From Clostridium lentum (GTDB lineage Bacteria; Bacillota; Clostridia; Clostridiales; Clostridiaceae), in contig NZ_JACOOQ010000011.1 in assembly GCF_014287815.1 (NCBI RefSeq), forward strand, positions 30,813 through 94,812: a DNA stretch of 64,000 nucleotides, in the 5' to 3' direction. How positions within the stretch are numbered: the first letter of the stretch is position 1; each line of letters opens with the position of its first letter. Under the pieces are notes generated by a model. The model ran no database searches. It had not been told where the DNA came from and saw nothing but the letters and a program-made list of their open reading frames with translations. A program made the translations under genes and the position numbers. This document shows positions 45,827 to 55,231 of the stretch, piece by piece.

Positions 45827-45916
45827 ATAGTGTAAACAGGAGGTAAAAAAATTCGTAAAGAAGAATTTTCTTGTACTTTTGTTTATATAGACCGGTAGCC
45901 GAAGGAGGAATCTGTA

Positions 45917-46102
45917 ATGTCAAATAAAGCATTAGTTCCAGAAGCAAAGCAAGGGTTAAATGCATTCAAGAACGAAGTAGCAATGGAGTTAGGAGTACCA
46001 TTTAAAGAATATAATGGAGATTTAACTTCAAGACAATGTGGTTCCGTTGGTGGTGAAATGGTTAAGAGAATGGTAGAACAATATGAAAGTGGGTTAAGAT
46101 AA
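45917..46102 (+). CDS. Alpha/beta-type small acid-soluble spore protein
   Basis: SASPs coat spore DNA and protect it, then are degraded by GPR at germination to feed outgrowth. The 61-residue protein has the conserved NEVAMELGV segment (GPR cleavage region, about 19-27) and the second motif LTSRQCGSVGGEMVKRMVEQYE. The cysteine in RQCGSVGG stands where many family members have a different small residue. GAAGGAGGAATC precedes the ATG. It stands alone, with a sigma-G-like promoter and a terminator. Confidence 0.96.
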   Translation: MSNKALVPEAKQGLNAFKNEVAMELGVPFKEYNGDLTSRQCGSVGGEMVKRMVEQYESGLR

Positions 46103-46199
46103 GCCACAACGGTATGAAATCTCAAGAGAGGGTCAATGCCTTGAAAGGATGGAGACTGAAATGGATGAACCACCAAAAAATTGATTTATCATTACAAAA
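46103..46199 (+). other. GC-richer 3' untranslated region of the SASP transcript
   Basis: About 97 bases between the SASP stop and its terminator are less AT-rich than normal intergenic DNA here and can form small local stems (TCTC/GAGA near 46121; CCTT/AAGG near 46139). No reading frame with a start signal is seen. It could be a structured UTR. Confidence 0.35.
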
Positions 46200-46232
46200 G
46201 GGAAGATGCAGCAATGCATCTTCTTCTTTTAT
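46200..46232 (+). terminator. Terminator of the SASP gene
   Basis: GAAGATGCA pairs perfectly with TGCATCTTC around GCAA, followed by TTCTTTTAT. From here to 46526 I see only AT-rich DNA with no feature I can name. Confidence 0.85.
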
Positions 46233-46526
46233 CAAGGGATTTGTTATAATTCAAGATAATTAAAGTCTATAGTAAGGTCTTCAAGTGATTTTTTTTCTAT
46301 GCTGATATGTAAAAAGAAATTGCTGTCCATAACCTTCCATTAATAAAAATCTTAAGACATTCTTTAACTTCATATGTTTTATAATATTCTATTTTTTTTA
46401 TCTTCATAAGTAGTAATGTTTTAAAAAAATTTCTTTTATGATATATTCTCTCTTATGATACAATTGATTATAAAGTTAAAAAATTCATTTATAAATGAAA
46501 TTTAAAAATAAGTATGAGGTAGAGAT

Positions 46527-48326
46527 ATGGAAAATCCAAAAGAGTATTATGAAAGTAATATTAATAAAATTAATAAAAATTTAGGAGAATTAGAAAGAAT
46601 AATATTAACTTTTGCAGTGCTAAGATTAATAATAGTAATTGTGGGCATAGCAGTAATGTACTATCTATATAAAGCTGATAAGTTTATTTATTTATGTGCT
46701 TCATTTTTAGCTACATTGTTAATTTTTATTTTAACAGCTATATTCCATAATAATAAGATAAATGAAAAAGAACAGTACTTATTGAAGTTAGAATACAATG
46801 AAAAGGGGTTAAAAAGGATAAATGGAGAGTGGAAGGAATTTGAGGATAAAGGAGAAGAGTTTTTAAATAACAGCCATAATTTTAGTGGTGACTTAGATAT
46901 ATTTGGTAAGAACTCTTTATTTCAATGGATAAATACAACTAAAAGTCCCCTTGGTAGAAAAAAATTAGCTGAAATATTATCTCTTAAGTCATTGCCTAAT
47001 AAGCAAATAATAAAGGATAGACAAGAAGCTATTAAGGAACTTAGTGGAAAGAGAGAGTTTTGTGAAAATATTTATATATCCTTTAATAAAGGAAAAAAAG
47101 ATAAGCATTCAGTGGATAAGTTTTTAGCTTGGATGGAAAAGGAGGAAAAGATAAGTTTTACAGTAAGATATGTACCATATTTATTTATCACTATTACCTT
47201 GCTGTTTTTATATCTTACAGCTGCTGGAAGGGTACCTGTAAATTATTTAATTTTAGATTTATTTGTTAATTATCTTGTGGTAAAGCTATTAACGAAGAAT
47301 TTAAGTGATAGTATAAATATTATCTTGGAAAATAAAAATGCCATTATTCAATATGAAAAGATATTAAGAATATTAAGTAGTGAAGAGTTTTCTACAAGAA
47401 AACTTGTTAAATTAAAAGAAAAGCTTATAAATAGTGGAGAAAACTGCATGGTGGAAATTAATAAGCTTAAAAATATTGTTAATTGGATAGGAGATAGTAA
47501 TGCTAATGCATATTATCTACTTTTAAATGTGTTTATGCTAAGTGATATATTTGTTCTATATAATCTTGAAAAATGGAGAAGAAAAAATGGGTTTAAGATT
47601 AGAACATGGATTAAAACTATAGCTGAGTTTGAAGCTCTAATTAGTATTTCTAATATAGCATTTGATAATCCAAAGTGGTCATATCCAGACTTTACTGAAG
47701 AAAGAAGCATTGAATGTAGGGGGATTGCTCATCCTTTATTAGGAGAAAAAGCTGAAAGTAATGATTTTGCTTTACATCATGGCAAAAAAGCTGCTCTTAT
47801 AACAGGATCAAATATGTCTGGTAAGAGTACTTTCCTAAGAACTATAGGTTTTAATATGGTTTTAGGATATATAGGTAGTCCTGTGAGAGCTGAAAAGTTG
47901 AATAGTGGGATTTTTAGTATATATACATGTATGAGAACACAAGATAATCTAGAAGAAAGTATATCTTCATTTTATGCAGAAATATTGAGGATTAAATTAG
48001 TGATAGAGGCTGCCAGAAGTGGGGAAAAGGTATTTTTTCTTTTAGATGAAATATTTAAAGGAACAAATTCGAAAGATAGACATGATGGAGCTAAAATATT
48101 GATTGAGCAATTGGTGAAAAGTGGTGGTATTGGACTTGTTTCAACTCATGACTTTGAGTTATGTGATTTAGAAAACATACACAATTGGCTTATTAATTTT
48201 AATTTCCAAGAATACTATATAGATGATAAGATTAAATTTGATTATAAACTAAGAAATGGAAGAAGTATGACTCAAAATGCAAAATATTTAATGAAGCTTG
48301 CAGGAATAGAAATTGTAGAAAATTAG
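46527..48326 (+). CDS. Membrane-associated MutS-like ATPase
   Basis: The 599-residue protein ends in a MutS-type ATPase domain: Walker A GSNMSGKSTFLRTIG (about 427-441), SSFYAEILRIK, Walker B FFLLDEIFKGTNSKDR and VSTHDFELCDL. The mismatch-recognition domain is absent. Instead there are two hydrophobic hairpins, about 27-68 and 215-260, predicted to span the membrane. It therefore belongs to the MutS-related family found in Firmicutes and not to MutS1 or MutS2. Function is unknown; a role in mismatch repair is not implied. GATGAGGTAG lies before the ATG. Confidence 0.88.
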   Translation: MENPKEYYESNINKINKNLGELERIILTFAVLRLIIVIVGIAVMYYLYKADKFIYLCASFLATLLIFILTAIFHNNKINEKEQYLLKLEYNEKGLKRINGEWKEFEDKGEEFLNNSHNFSGDLDIFGKNSLFQWINTTKSPLGRKKLAEILSLKSLPNKQIIKDRQEAIKELSGKREFCENIYISFNKGKKDKHSVDKFLAWMEKEEKISFTVRYVPYLFITITLLFLYLTAAGRVPVNYLILDLFVNYLVVKLLTKNLSDSINIILENKNAIIQYEKILRILSSEEFSTRKLVKLKEKLINSGENCMVEINKLKNIVNWIGDSNANAYYLLLNVFMLSDIFVLYNLEKWRRKNGFKIRTWIKTIAEFEALISISNIAFDNPKWSYPDFTEERSIECRGIAHPLLGEKAESNDFALHHGKKAALITGSNMSGKSTFLRTIGFNMVLGYIGSPVRAEKLNSGIFSIYTCMRTQDNLEESISSFYAEILRIKLVIEAARSGEKVFFLLDEIFKGTNSKDRHDGAKILIEQLVKSGGIGLVSTHDFELCDLENIHNWLINFNFQEYYIDDKIKFDYKLRNGRSMTQNAKYLMKLAGIEIVEN

Positions 48327-48395
48327 AAAAAAAGTAAAACTTGAAGTATAATTAAGAAAGCAATATAAAGGGTTAATATATGGGGGGGAAGAGCA

Positions 48396-49304
48396 GTGGC
48401 TTTTATTATAATTGATTTGGAATTTAATAATTTAAGTGAAATACATAAATATTATCCAAATATATATAAAGATATGCCAAATTTAAAAGAATTAGATTTA
48501 ATTAATGAAATAATTGAAATTGGAGCAATTAAAGTTGATATATATATGAAGCCTTTAGAGCATTTGAAAGTATATATTAAGCCATCAGTAATACCTGTAG
48601 TCAATCCTAAAATACTAAGTATTACCAATATAAAGAAAGAAGAGCTAGAAAATGGAGTAAGTTTTAATGAAGGGCTTGATATGCTTAAGAAGATGGTAGG
48701 TAAAGGAGATGTCATATGCTCATGGGCAAAGGATGATATTGCAGAAATAATAAGGAATGCAAATCATCATGGATATAGTGATTTAAGCTGGATAGAAAGA
48801 TATCTTGATATTCAGGAATATACAACAAAGATATTAGGTAAAAAAAATATTCTTAGTTTAAAAAATGCTCTTCAGCAATTAAAGATAAAAGTTGATGAAA
48901 GCAAGCTTCATGATGCTTTGAATGATTCTATATATACATTAAGCGTCTTTAAGAATATATATAATGCCAGAGCAGTAAAACAATTTATTGTTAAGGATAT
49001 ATTTGATATGCCAGCACTGGAGATAAAATCTCTTCAAAACTTCAAACTGGATTATTCTAAGATTAATCCAGTTTGTCCTAGATGTAAAAGAAATATTGAG
49101 TTAGATTATAATTTTACTAATTTAGGATGGAGATTTGTCGCTATTGGGACATGCTCCAAATGTAATAGCAGGATTTTAGAAGAGGTTATTGTAAAGAAGA
49201 GTTTAAGTGGAGAAATGATCTATAGGGAAGTATACAGTATTATTGATGAGATTGAATTTCTAAAATATGAAAATAGACTTATTAAGAAAAATGCAAGTGT
49301 ATAG
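48396..49304 (+). CDS. DEDD-family 3'-5' exonuclease with C-terminal zinc ribbon
   Basis: The 302-residue protein begins IIIDLEFNN, the exonuclease I motif DxE, with EIIEIGAIKVD just after. VICSWAKDDIAEI provides motif II, and LHDALNDSIYTLSVF the His-x4-Asp motif III (about 170-180). After residue 222 two CxxC pairs (CPRCKRN and CSKCNSR) form a probable zinc ribbon. It may act on RNA or DNA, like the KapD or polymerase-epsilon type exonucleases. It starts with GTG 8 bases after GGGGGGG. Located between a MutS-like gene and a CBS gene with no clear functional link. Confidence 0.85.
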   Translation: MAFIIIDLEFNNLSEIHKYYPNIYKDMPNLKELDLINEIIEIGAIKVDIYMKPLEHLKVYIKPSVIPVVNPKILSITNIKKEELENGVSFNEGLDMLKKMVGKGDVICSWAKDDIAEIIRNANHHGYSDLSWIERYLDIQEYTTKILGKKNILSLKNALQQLKIKVDESKLHDALNDSIYTLSVFKNIYNARAVKQFIVKDIFDMPALEIKSLQNFKLDYSKINPVCPRCKRNIELDYNFTNLGWRFVAIGTCSKCNSRILEEVIVKKSLSGEMIYREVYSIIDEIEFLKYENRLIKKNASV

Positions 49305-49405
49305 ATTTACATTTGAAAGTTTTATAATAAAATTATATAATTGCTATGTATAGAAAAATAATGTCTTAAGGTATTAATTGAATATTTGAGGGAAAGGTAA
49401 GAAAT

Positions 49406-49825
49406 ATGAATATTGCATTTCTTTTGACACCAAAGAATGAGGTAATTTATGAATATCTAGATGTAACTATGAGACAAGTAATTGAGAAGATGGAGCATCA
49501 TGGATATACAGCTATTCCACTTATTGATAAAAGTGGAAAGTACGTAGGTACATTAACAGAAGGAGATTTATTATGGAAACTTAAAAATACTCCTGAATTA
49601 ACATTTAGAAATACTGAATGTGTAAAAGTAAGTGATATACCAAGAAAAATAAAACATAAGTCTGTTTCAATAAATGCAGATGTAGAAAGTATCATAAATC
49701 TAGCAACTACTCAAAATTTTGTGCCAGTGGTAGATGATGAAGGAATTTTTATAGGTATAATAAAAAGAAGCGATATTATTAATTATTGCTATAACTTGAT
49801 TAGAAAAAGTTCAAAAATTAATTAG
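49406..49825 (+). CDS. CBS-domain pair protein
   Basis: The 139-residue protein is essentially two CBS motifs (about 15-60 and 80-132; HGYTAIPLIDKSGKYVGTLTEGDLLW and NFVPVVDDEGIFIGIIKRSDII), which usually bind adenine nucleotides and form a disc. No effector domain is attached, so it could be a sensor acting on a partner protein. The N-terminus MNIAFLLTPKNEVIYEYLD recalls small YkuL-like CBS proteins. GAGGGAAAGG precedes the ATG. It may be read with the S1-like gene 36 bases on. Confidence 0.9.
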   Translation: MNIAFLLTPKNEVIYEYLDVTMRQVIEKMEHHGYTAIPLIDKSGKYVGTLTEGDLLWKLKNTPELTFRNTECVKVSDIPRKIKHKSVSINADVESIINLATTQNFVPVVDDEGIFIGIIKRSDIINYCYNLIRKSSKIN

Positions 49826-49860
49826 ATAAAATACAAAAGTTTATTAAGGAAGTGAGTTTA

Positions 49861-51012
49861 ATGAATTCAGAAAAAAGAGAAGAAAGCACAATGGGCGAAT
49901 TATTAAAGGATTTTGATGTTAAAAGAATCAAAAGCGGAGATATATTAAAAGGTATTGTAATAGATGCTGATGAAAAAGAAGTAAGAGTTAATATAAATTA
50001 TGCCTTTGATGGTGTAATTTCCAGAGAAGAACTTACAAATGCAGATGCTTCTCCACTGGAAGTAGTTAAGCCAGGAGATGAAATAGATGTATATGTATTA
50101 TCTCCAAATGATGGTGAAGGGTATGTACAGCTTTCAAGAGTAAGAGCTCTTCAAATCACAGAAAAAGAAGAATTAGAAGAAGCATATAAAAATAATAAAA
50201 CAATCAAAGTAGTTGTTAAAGAAGAAATAAAAGGTGGATTAGCAGCTTACTATGGATCGATTAGAGTATTTATACCAGCATCACAAGCTGCAAGAGAAAG
50301 AATTGAATTAAAGAATCTTTTAGGTAAGGAATTAGAAGTTAAGCTTATAGAGCTAGATTTAAGAAATAGAAAAGTAGTTGCTTCAAGAAGAGTTATTGAA
50401 GAAGAAATATACAATGCTCATAAAAAAGAACTTTGGAAAAATGTTAAATCTGGAGAAAAAAGAGAAGGTGTTGTTACAAAAATATTAAAAGTTGGTGCAA
50501 TTGTTGATATTGGAGGAATAACAGGTCTTATTCATATAAGTGATTTAGCATGGGAAAAGGTAAAGAGAGTTGAAGATGTAGTTTCTGTAGGGGATAAGGT
50601 AGTTGTTTTTGTAGGTAATGTAGATGCAGAAAATGAAAAAGTATCATTAATCTTAAAAGATGTAAATAATGAGCCTTGGAACCTTCATAGAGAAAGCTTA
50701 AAAGAAGGAAATGTATTAGAAGGAAAAGTAGCTAAGCTATTAAACTTTGGGGCATTTGTAGAAGTATTCCCTGGAGTTGAAGGATTAGTTCATATAAATG
50801 AAATTACTGATGAAAATATAGCAAAACCAAGCGAAGCTTTAGAAATAGGGCAAATAGTAAAGGTTAAAATTTTAAATGCAGATATTGAAAATAAAAAATT
50901 ATCATTAAGCATTAGAGATGCAGTAGAAAAAAGTCAAGAATACTTAGCATATAATGATAGCGATGAAGGTGAAACTTTAGGAGATTTATTTAAAGGACTT
51001 TTTGACAACTAA
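49861..51012 (+). CDS. Ribosomal protein S1-like RNA-binding protein
   Basis: The 383-residue protein carries four S1 motifs at about 22-95, 105-178, 195-265 and 280-355; motifs three and four are the best preserved (GVVTKILKVGAIVDIGGITGLIHISDL and GKVAKLLNFGAFVEVFPGVEGLVHINEI). Firmicute S1 homologues of this length (YpfD type) are less firmly tied to the ribosome than the six-motif protein of E. coli. The ATG at 49861 follows AAGGAAGTGAG; a GTG 9 bases earlier overlaps that site. A terminator ends the transcript. Confidence 0.93.
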   Translation: MNSEKREESTMGELLKDFDVKRIKSGDILKGIVIDADEKEVRVNINYAFDGVISREELTNADASPLEVVKPGDEIDVYVLSPNDGEGYVQLSRVRALQITEKEELEEAYKNNKTIKVVVKEEIKGGLAAYYGSIRVFIPASQAARERIELKNLLGKELEVKLIELDLRNRKVVASRRVIEEEIYNAHKKELWKNVKSGEKREGVVTKILKVGAIVDIGGITGLIHISDLAWEKVKRVEDVVSVGDKVVVFVGNVDAENEKVSLILKDVNNEPWNLHRESLKEGNVLEGKVAKLLNFGAFVEVFPGVEGLVHINEITDENIAKPSEALEIGQIVKVKILNADIENKKLSLSIRDAVEKSQEYLAYNDSDEGETLGDLFKGLFDN

Positions 51013-51051
51013 TAAAAATACCTATGGGAATTAAGCCTATAGGTATTTTTA
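51013..51051 (+). terminator. Rho-independent terminator after the S1-like gene
   Basis: AAAAATACCTAT pairs with ATAGGTATTTTT, with an internal GG/CC pair, ending in a T run. Confidence 0.9.
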
Positions 51052-51211
51052 TTAGTTATCGTAAGGTATCTTTGTCTTTTTTTGTATATTAACACCTTAA
51101 AAATAATAGAGCATTAAATTAGGTATAATAAATTTAAGTATCATTAGTAATATGATATACTTAGATATATATTTTAATTCTAGTATAATTTAGCAGAAGG
51201 GAAGAAAAATT

Positions 51212-52660
51212 ATGGCAGTGTTAGACAATTTACAACCAAAATTAGTTTTTAAATATTTTGAAGAAATATCACAAATTCCAAGAGGATCAGGAAATGAAAA
51301 AGGAATAAGTGATTATCTTTTAAATTTTGGTAAGAGTTTAGGATTAGAAAGCATTCAAGATGAGGCTTTGAATATAATAATAAAGAAATCAGCTACTAAG
51401 GGGTATGAAAATGCTCCAACAGTAATATTACAAGGGCATATGGATATGGTATGTGAAAAAAATAAAGGAACAAATCATGACTTTGAGAAAGATCCTTTAA
51501 AATTAAGAATAGTAGATGACTACATATATGCAACTGATACCACATTAGGAGCAGATAATGGGATAGCGGTTGCCTATGCAATGGCTATACTTGCTTCAGA
51601 TGATGTTATGCATCCATCATTAGAAGTTTTAATAACTACTGATGAAGAAACAGGAATGTCAGGAGCTATGGCTGTTTCACCAGAACATATCCATGGAAAG
51701 ATATTAATAAATCTTGATAATGAAGAAGAAGGATATCTTTTAGTAAGTTGTGCTGGTGGAATAAGAACTAAAGGAAAGCTTCCAGTGATAAGAGAAGAAA
51801 GAACAAATGGTAAAGCAATGCAAATAAAGATATCTGGACTTAAGGGTGGACACTCAGGAATGGATATTATTAAAGAAAGAGGAAATTCAAATAAAATTTT
51901 AGGAAGAATCCTAAAGCATCTTTTAAATAATGTTGAATACTCTTTATGTGAAATGAATGGTGGAGCAAAGAATAATGCTATTCCAAGAGAAGCAGAAGCG
52001 GTTATTATGGTAGCTGATAGTGATTTAGTAAAAGCAACAGAATTAGTTTTAGAATTTGCTAAGCTAGTTAAAAATGAATTAAAAGCTCAAGATGCAGGGT
52101 TAAATATAGAAGTACAAGAAGTTGCAGCAGTATCTAAAGTATTTACAAAGGAAAGCACAGAAAAAGCAGTTAATTTATTATATCTTTATCCATCAGGAAT
52201 AAATAGTAAGAGTACAGAAATAGAAGGTCTAGTAGAAAGTTCAACTAACTTAGGAGTTTTAACAACTACTGAAGGTTTTGTAGAGTATGATTCAGCAGTA
52301 AGAAGTTCTGTATCTTCATTAAAAGAGGAAATAGTTTTAAGAAGTAAAACTATAGTTAATCTTTTAGGTGGAGAATTAGAATGTAATTCAGGATATCCAG
52401 CATGGGAATATAATTCTAATTCAAAGATAAGAGAAATATGCCAATCTGTACATAAAGAAATGTATGGAAAAGAAGCAGAAATTGTAGCTATCCATGCTGG
52501 TGTTGAATGTGGATTATTTAATGAAAAGTTAGGCAATTTAGATATGATAAGCTTTGGACCAAATTTATATGATGTTCATACACCAGAAGAGCATATGAGT
52601 ATTTCATCAGTTAAAAATTGCTATGAATACTTAGTTGAAATTTTAAAATCAATTAAATAA
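51212..52660 (+). CDS. pepD: Aminoacyl-histidine dipeptidase (PepD, M20C)
   Basis: PepD is a cytoplasmic zinc dipeptidase with broad Xaa-His and other dipeptide activity. The 482-residue protein has the family start FEEISQIPRGSGNEKGISDYL, LQGHMDMVCEK (His and Asp zinc ligands, about 78-84), TLGADNGIAVAYAMAIL, TTDEETGMSGA (catalytic Glu) and HAGVECGLF and DVHTPEEHMSI at the C-terminus. It is flanked by gaps and terminators, so it is probably monocistronic. A TATAAT at 51184-51189 could be its -10. Confidence 0.95.
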   Translation: MAVLDNLQPKLVFKYFEEISQIPRGSGNEKGISDYLLNFGKSLGLESIQDEALNIIIKKSATKGYENAPTVILQGHMDMVCEKNKGTNHDFEKDPLKLRIVDDYIYATDTTLGADNGIAVAYAMAILASDDVMHPSLEVLITTDEETGMSGAMAVSPEHIHGKILINLDNEEEGYLLVSCAGGIRTKGKLPVIREERTNGKAMQIKISGLKGGHSGMDIIKERGNSNKILGRILKHLLNNVEYSLCEMNGGAKNNAIPREAEAVIMVADSDLVKATELVLEFAKLVKNELKAQDAGLNIEVQEVAAVSKVFTKESTEKAVNLLYLYPSGINSKSTEIEGLVESSTNLGVLTTTEGFVEYDSAVRSSVSSLKEEIVLRSKTIVNLLGGELECNSGYPAWEYNSNSKIREICQSVHKEMYGKEAEIVAIHAGVECGLFNEKLGNLDMISFGPNLYDVHTPEEHMSISSVKNCYEYLVEILKSIK

Positions 52661-52690
52661 AAAAATAGGCCGAAAGGTCTATTTTTTTAA
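52659..52690 (+). terminator. Rho-independent terminator after pepD
   Basis: AAAAAATAG-CC pairs with GG-CTATTTTTTT around a GAAA tetraloop, starting at the stop codon. Confidence 0.9.
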
Positions 52691-52907
52691 TGCTTGAATT
52701 TGAAAATTTAACTAGCTTATTAGCATAGAGACATAAGCGTTTCATTAGTCAATTGTGACGACTTAATTAGAGTATTACTGAAAGTATATGCTGACTTAAT
52801 TATGATACCAATGAAATGTGTAACATAATTTAAAAGATGTTAGTATATCCACCAAAGAAAGAGAATATATATTAAGTATAAAAATATAAGAGGTGGTGGA
52901 TGAGAAA

Positions 52908-53651
52908 ATGAGGTATACAAGATATAACTATAAGAAAAGTAAAAATAATGATTTGTTTAGATTTATATTAAAATTAGTAGGAACTGTGGTGGGAGCAGGG
53001 ATTTGTGGTATTACATTAGCATATGTGGCTTTTAGCATATTAACTAAAAATAATGAGCTTCCATCAGGAAACAGAGGTAAAGAAACTTCTATAGAAGCTA
53101 ATAGCAATGAAATTGCTAATTCAGAAGGAGGTAGTAGTACAGCTATAAGTAATACTTATGTTTTTTATACTGTCCAATGTGGATATTTTTCTAATGAAAG
53201 CAATGCTAATCATATATTAAATTCCATAAGTGGAAAGTATAGTGCATTCATATATGAAGACGAAGATAAGTTTAGGGTCTTATCAGGAGTATATGAAAGT
53301 GATAAAGTAGATGAAGTTGTAAGTGAGTTAAAAAGTAGCAATATTGAGTGTACAAAGATTAAATTTTCCTTTAATAATGATGATAAAGTAGAATATCAGA
53401 TTGCAAGTATATGTGATGGATATATAAGACTTTTAGATACAGCCGTTAGTGATGATGTAAAGTCAATTAATACAGATGATTTTAAAGGATGGACTAATGA
53501 GCTAGAAAACATATCTGAAGGAGAGAAAATAGATATATTAAATAATTTAAAAGAACATATTGCTAATTTAAAAACAGAAATAAATAAGGCAAATGTACCT
53601 AAAGAAATGGAATATATTTATACAATATTATTGAATTTTAAGGATATATAA
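52908..53651 (+). CDS. SPOR-domain membrane protein
   Basis: SPOR domains bind denuded glycan strands at division or engulfment septa. The 247-residue protein has a basic N-terminus, one membrane helix (about 24-46, LVGTVVGAGICGITLAYVAFSIL), a Ser/Asn-rich linker, and a SPOR domain at about 80-150 (YTVQCGYFSNESNANHILNSI...FRVLSGVYESD). A helical C-terminal region of unknown role follows. The ATG at 52908 is preferred over GTG 52893, which lies on the AGAGGTGG ribosome binding site. It heads the maf-radC-mre-min block and is probably envelope-related. Confidence 0.85.
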   Translation: MRYTRYNYKKSKNNDLFRFILKLVGTVVGAGICGITLAYVAFSILTKNNELPSGNRGKETSIEANSNEIANSEGGSSTAISNTYVFYTVQCGYFSNESNANHILNSISGKYSAFIYEDEDKFRVLSGVYESDKVDEVVSELKSSNIECTKIKFSFNNDDKVEYQIASICDGYIRLLDTAVSDDVKSINTDDFKGWTNELENISEGEKIDILNNLKEHIANLKTEINKANVPKEMEYIYTILLNFKDI

Positions 53652-53807
53652 AATTAAATTTAAACTATAAAAAATAAATCTTACAATATTATAAAAAAAT
53701 TCTATATAGAGAGGAAAATGCTTGTTTGAACACATATAAAGTGATAAAATATAAAAGAAAATTTAAGGGTTAATAACAAGCGTTGGACTCTTTTTTTATT
53801 TTCAAAA

Positions 53808-53841
53808 AAACTTATTTTTATTTATTGATTAAAATAAGTTT
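53808..53841. other. AT-rich hairpin before maf
   Basis: AAACTTATTTT pairs perfectly with AAAATAAGTTT around a 12-base loop, without a T run. It could be a weak terminator or simply AT-rich symmetry. Confidence 0.3.
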
Positions 53842-53882
53842 AAATATGGAAAAATAATCAATAAAAAATAGGATGTGAAGTT

Positions 53883-54449
53883 ATGAAATATATTTTGGCA
53901 TCCGCGTCTGAAAGAAGACAGGAACTATTAAATAGAATAATAGACAATTTTGACATTATAATAAGTGACTTTGATGAAGAAAAAGTTAAGTTTAATGGAA
54001 ATGTTGAAGAATACGTAATTGAAGTAGCTGAAGGAAAAGCTTTAGACGTATTATCAAGAATAAGTGAAGATAGTATCATTATTGCAGCTGATACTATAGT
54101 TGTAAATGGTGATAAAATATTAGGAAAACCTAAAAGTGAAGAAGATGCATATAAGATGCTTAAAGATTTAAGTGGAAAGGTGCATAGGGTTTATTCAGCA
54201 GTTGTTGTTGTTAATAGCAAAACTAATAAAGTAAAAAAAGAATGTATTTTTACTGAAGTCAAGTTTAAAGATTTGACTAATGAAGAAATATTGAAGTACA
54301 TATCTACAAAAGAACCGCTTGATAAAGCAGGAGCATATGGAATCCAGGGCATTGGTGGGGTTTTTGTTGAAAGAATTACTGGTTGTTATTACAATGTTGT
54401 TGGACTTCCATTAAATTTATTAAATAATATTTTAGAAGAGGTTAAATAG
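53883..54449 (+). CDS. maf: Maf-family nucleoside triphosphate pyrophosphatase
   Basis: Maf proteins hydrolyse non-canonical or pyrimidine NTPs and were first seen as septation inhibitors in B. subtilis. The 188-residue protein has the signature ASASERRQELL (residues 6-16), AADTIVVNGDKILGKPKSEEDA (catalytic Asp near 71) and KAGAYGIQGIGGVFVERITGCYYNVVGLP. It lies ahead of radC and mreBCD, the same order as in Bacillus. AGGATGTGAAG precedes the ATG. Confidence 0.95.
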   Translation: MKYILASASERRQELLNRIIDNFDIIISDFDEEKVKFNGNVEEYVIEVAEGKALDVLSRISEDSIIIAADTIVVNGDKILGKPKSEEDAYKMLKDLSGKVHRVYSAVVVVNSKTNKVKKECIFTEVKFKDLTNEEILKYISTKEPLDKAGAYGIQGIGGVFVERITGCYYNVVGLPLNLLNNILEEVK

Positions 54450-54517
54450 TTTTTGTATAATGGCGATGGGGAAAATTATCTATAAAATAAATACTTAACT
54501 AATTAAGGAGAGATTTT

Positions 54518-55204
54518 ATGGGTAATATAAAGATAAGTGACTTGCCATTAAGTGAGCGTCCTATGGAGAAATTAGTGAAATATGGCGCTGATAGCTTAGG
54601 GAATGAGGAGCTTTTAGCTATATTATTGAGAACTGGAACTAAAGGTGAAAATGTTATTGATTTAAGTACTAGATTGATATTAAACTTAGGTGGACTAGAT
54701 AAAATATTGGATGCAAGCTATGAAGAAATCAAGAAAATCAAAGGTATTAAGAATGTTAAAGCATGTCAGATAATTGCATTAAGTGAGCTATTTAGAAGGT
54801 TTAAGACTTTAAGAGCAAAAAATGATTTATTTAAAATCACAAGACCAAGTGATATAGCAGAATTTCTTATGAATGAAATGAATGTTTTAAATCAGGAAAC
54901 ACTAAAGCTAATATTATTAGATACAAAAAATAATATTATAAGAACTAGGGATATTTTTATAGGAACTTTAAATTCATCTTTGATTCATCCAAGGGAAATT
55001 TTTAGGGAAGCCGTTAAATTTGGTAGTGCAAACATAATAATTTCTCATAATCATCCATCTGGTAATCCAGAGCCTAGCAAAGAGGATATTAATGTTAGTA
55101 TTAGAATAAAAGAGTGCGGAGAAATTATGGGAATTAATCTTTTAGATCATATTATTATTGGTAGAAACAATTATACGAGTTTAAAAGAAAAAGGAATTAT
55201 TTAA
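54518..55204 (+). CDS. radC: RadC-family JAB/MPN protein
   Basis: RadC proteins were named for DNA repair, but that role is not supported by newer work. The 228-residue protein has an N-terminal helix-hairpin-helix region (about 20-85, ELLAILLRTGTKGENV and IKKIKGIKNVKACQI) and a C-terminal JAB1/MPN metalloprotease-like domain with SHNHPSGNPEPSKEDI (HxH...D zinc ligands, about 172-188). It sits between maf and mreB, its standard place. TAAGGAGAG precedes the ATG. Confidence 0.95.
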   Translation: MGNIKISDLPLSERPMEKLVKYGADSLGNEELLAILLRTGTKGENVIDLSTRLILNLGGLDKILDASYEEIKKIKGIKNVKACQIIALSELFRRFKTLRAKNDLFKITRPSDIAEFLMNEMNVLNQETLKLILLDTKNNIIRTRDIFIGTLNSSLIHPREIFREAVKFGSANIIISHNHPSGNPEPSKEDINVSIRIKECGEIMGINLLDHIIIGRNNYTSLKEKGII

Positions 55205-55231
55205 ATATTGAAGATTGAAAGGGGAATTCAA

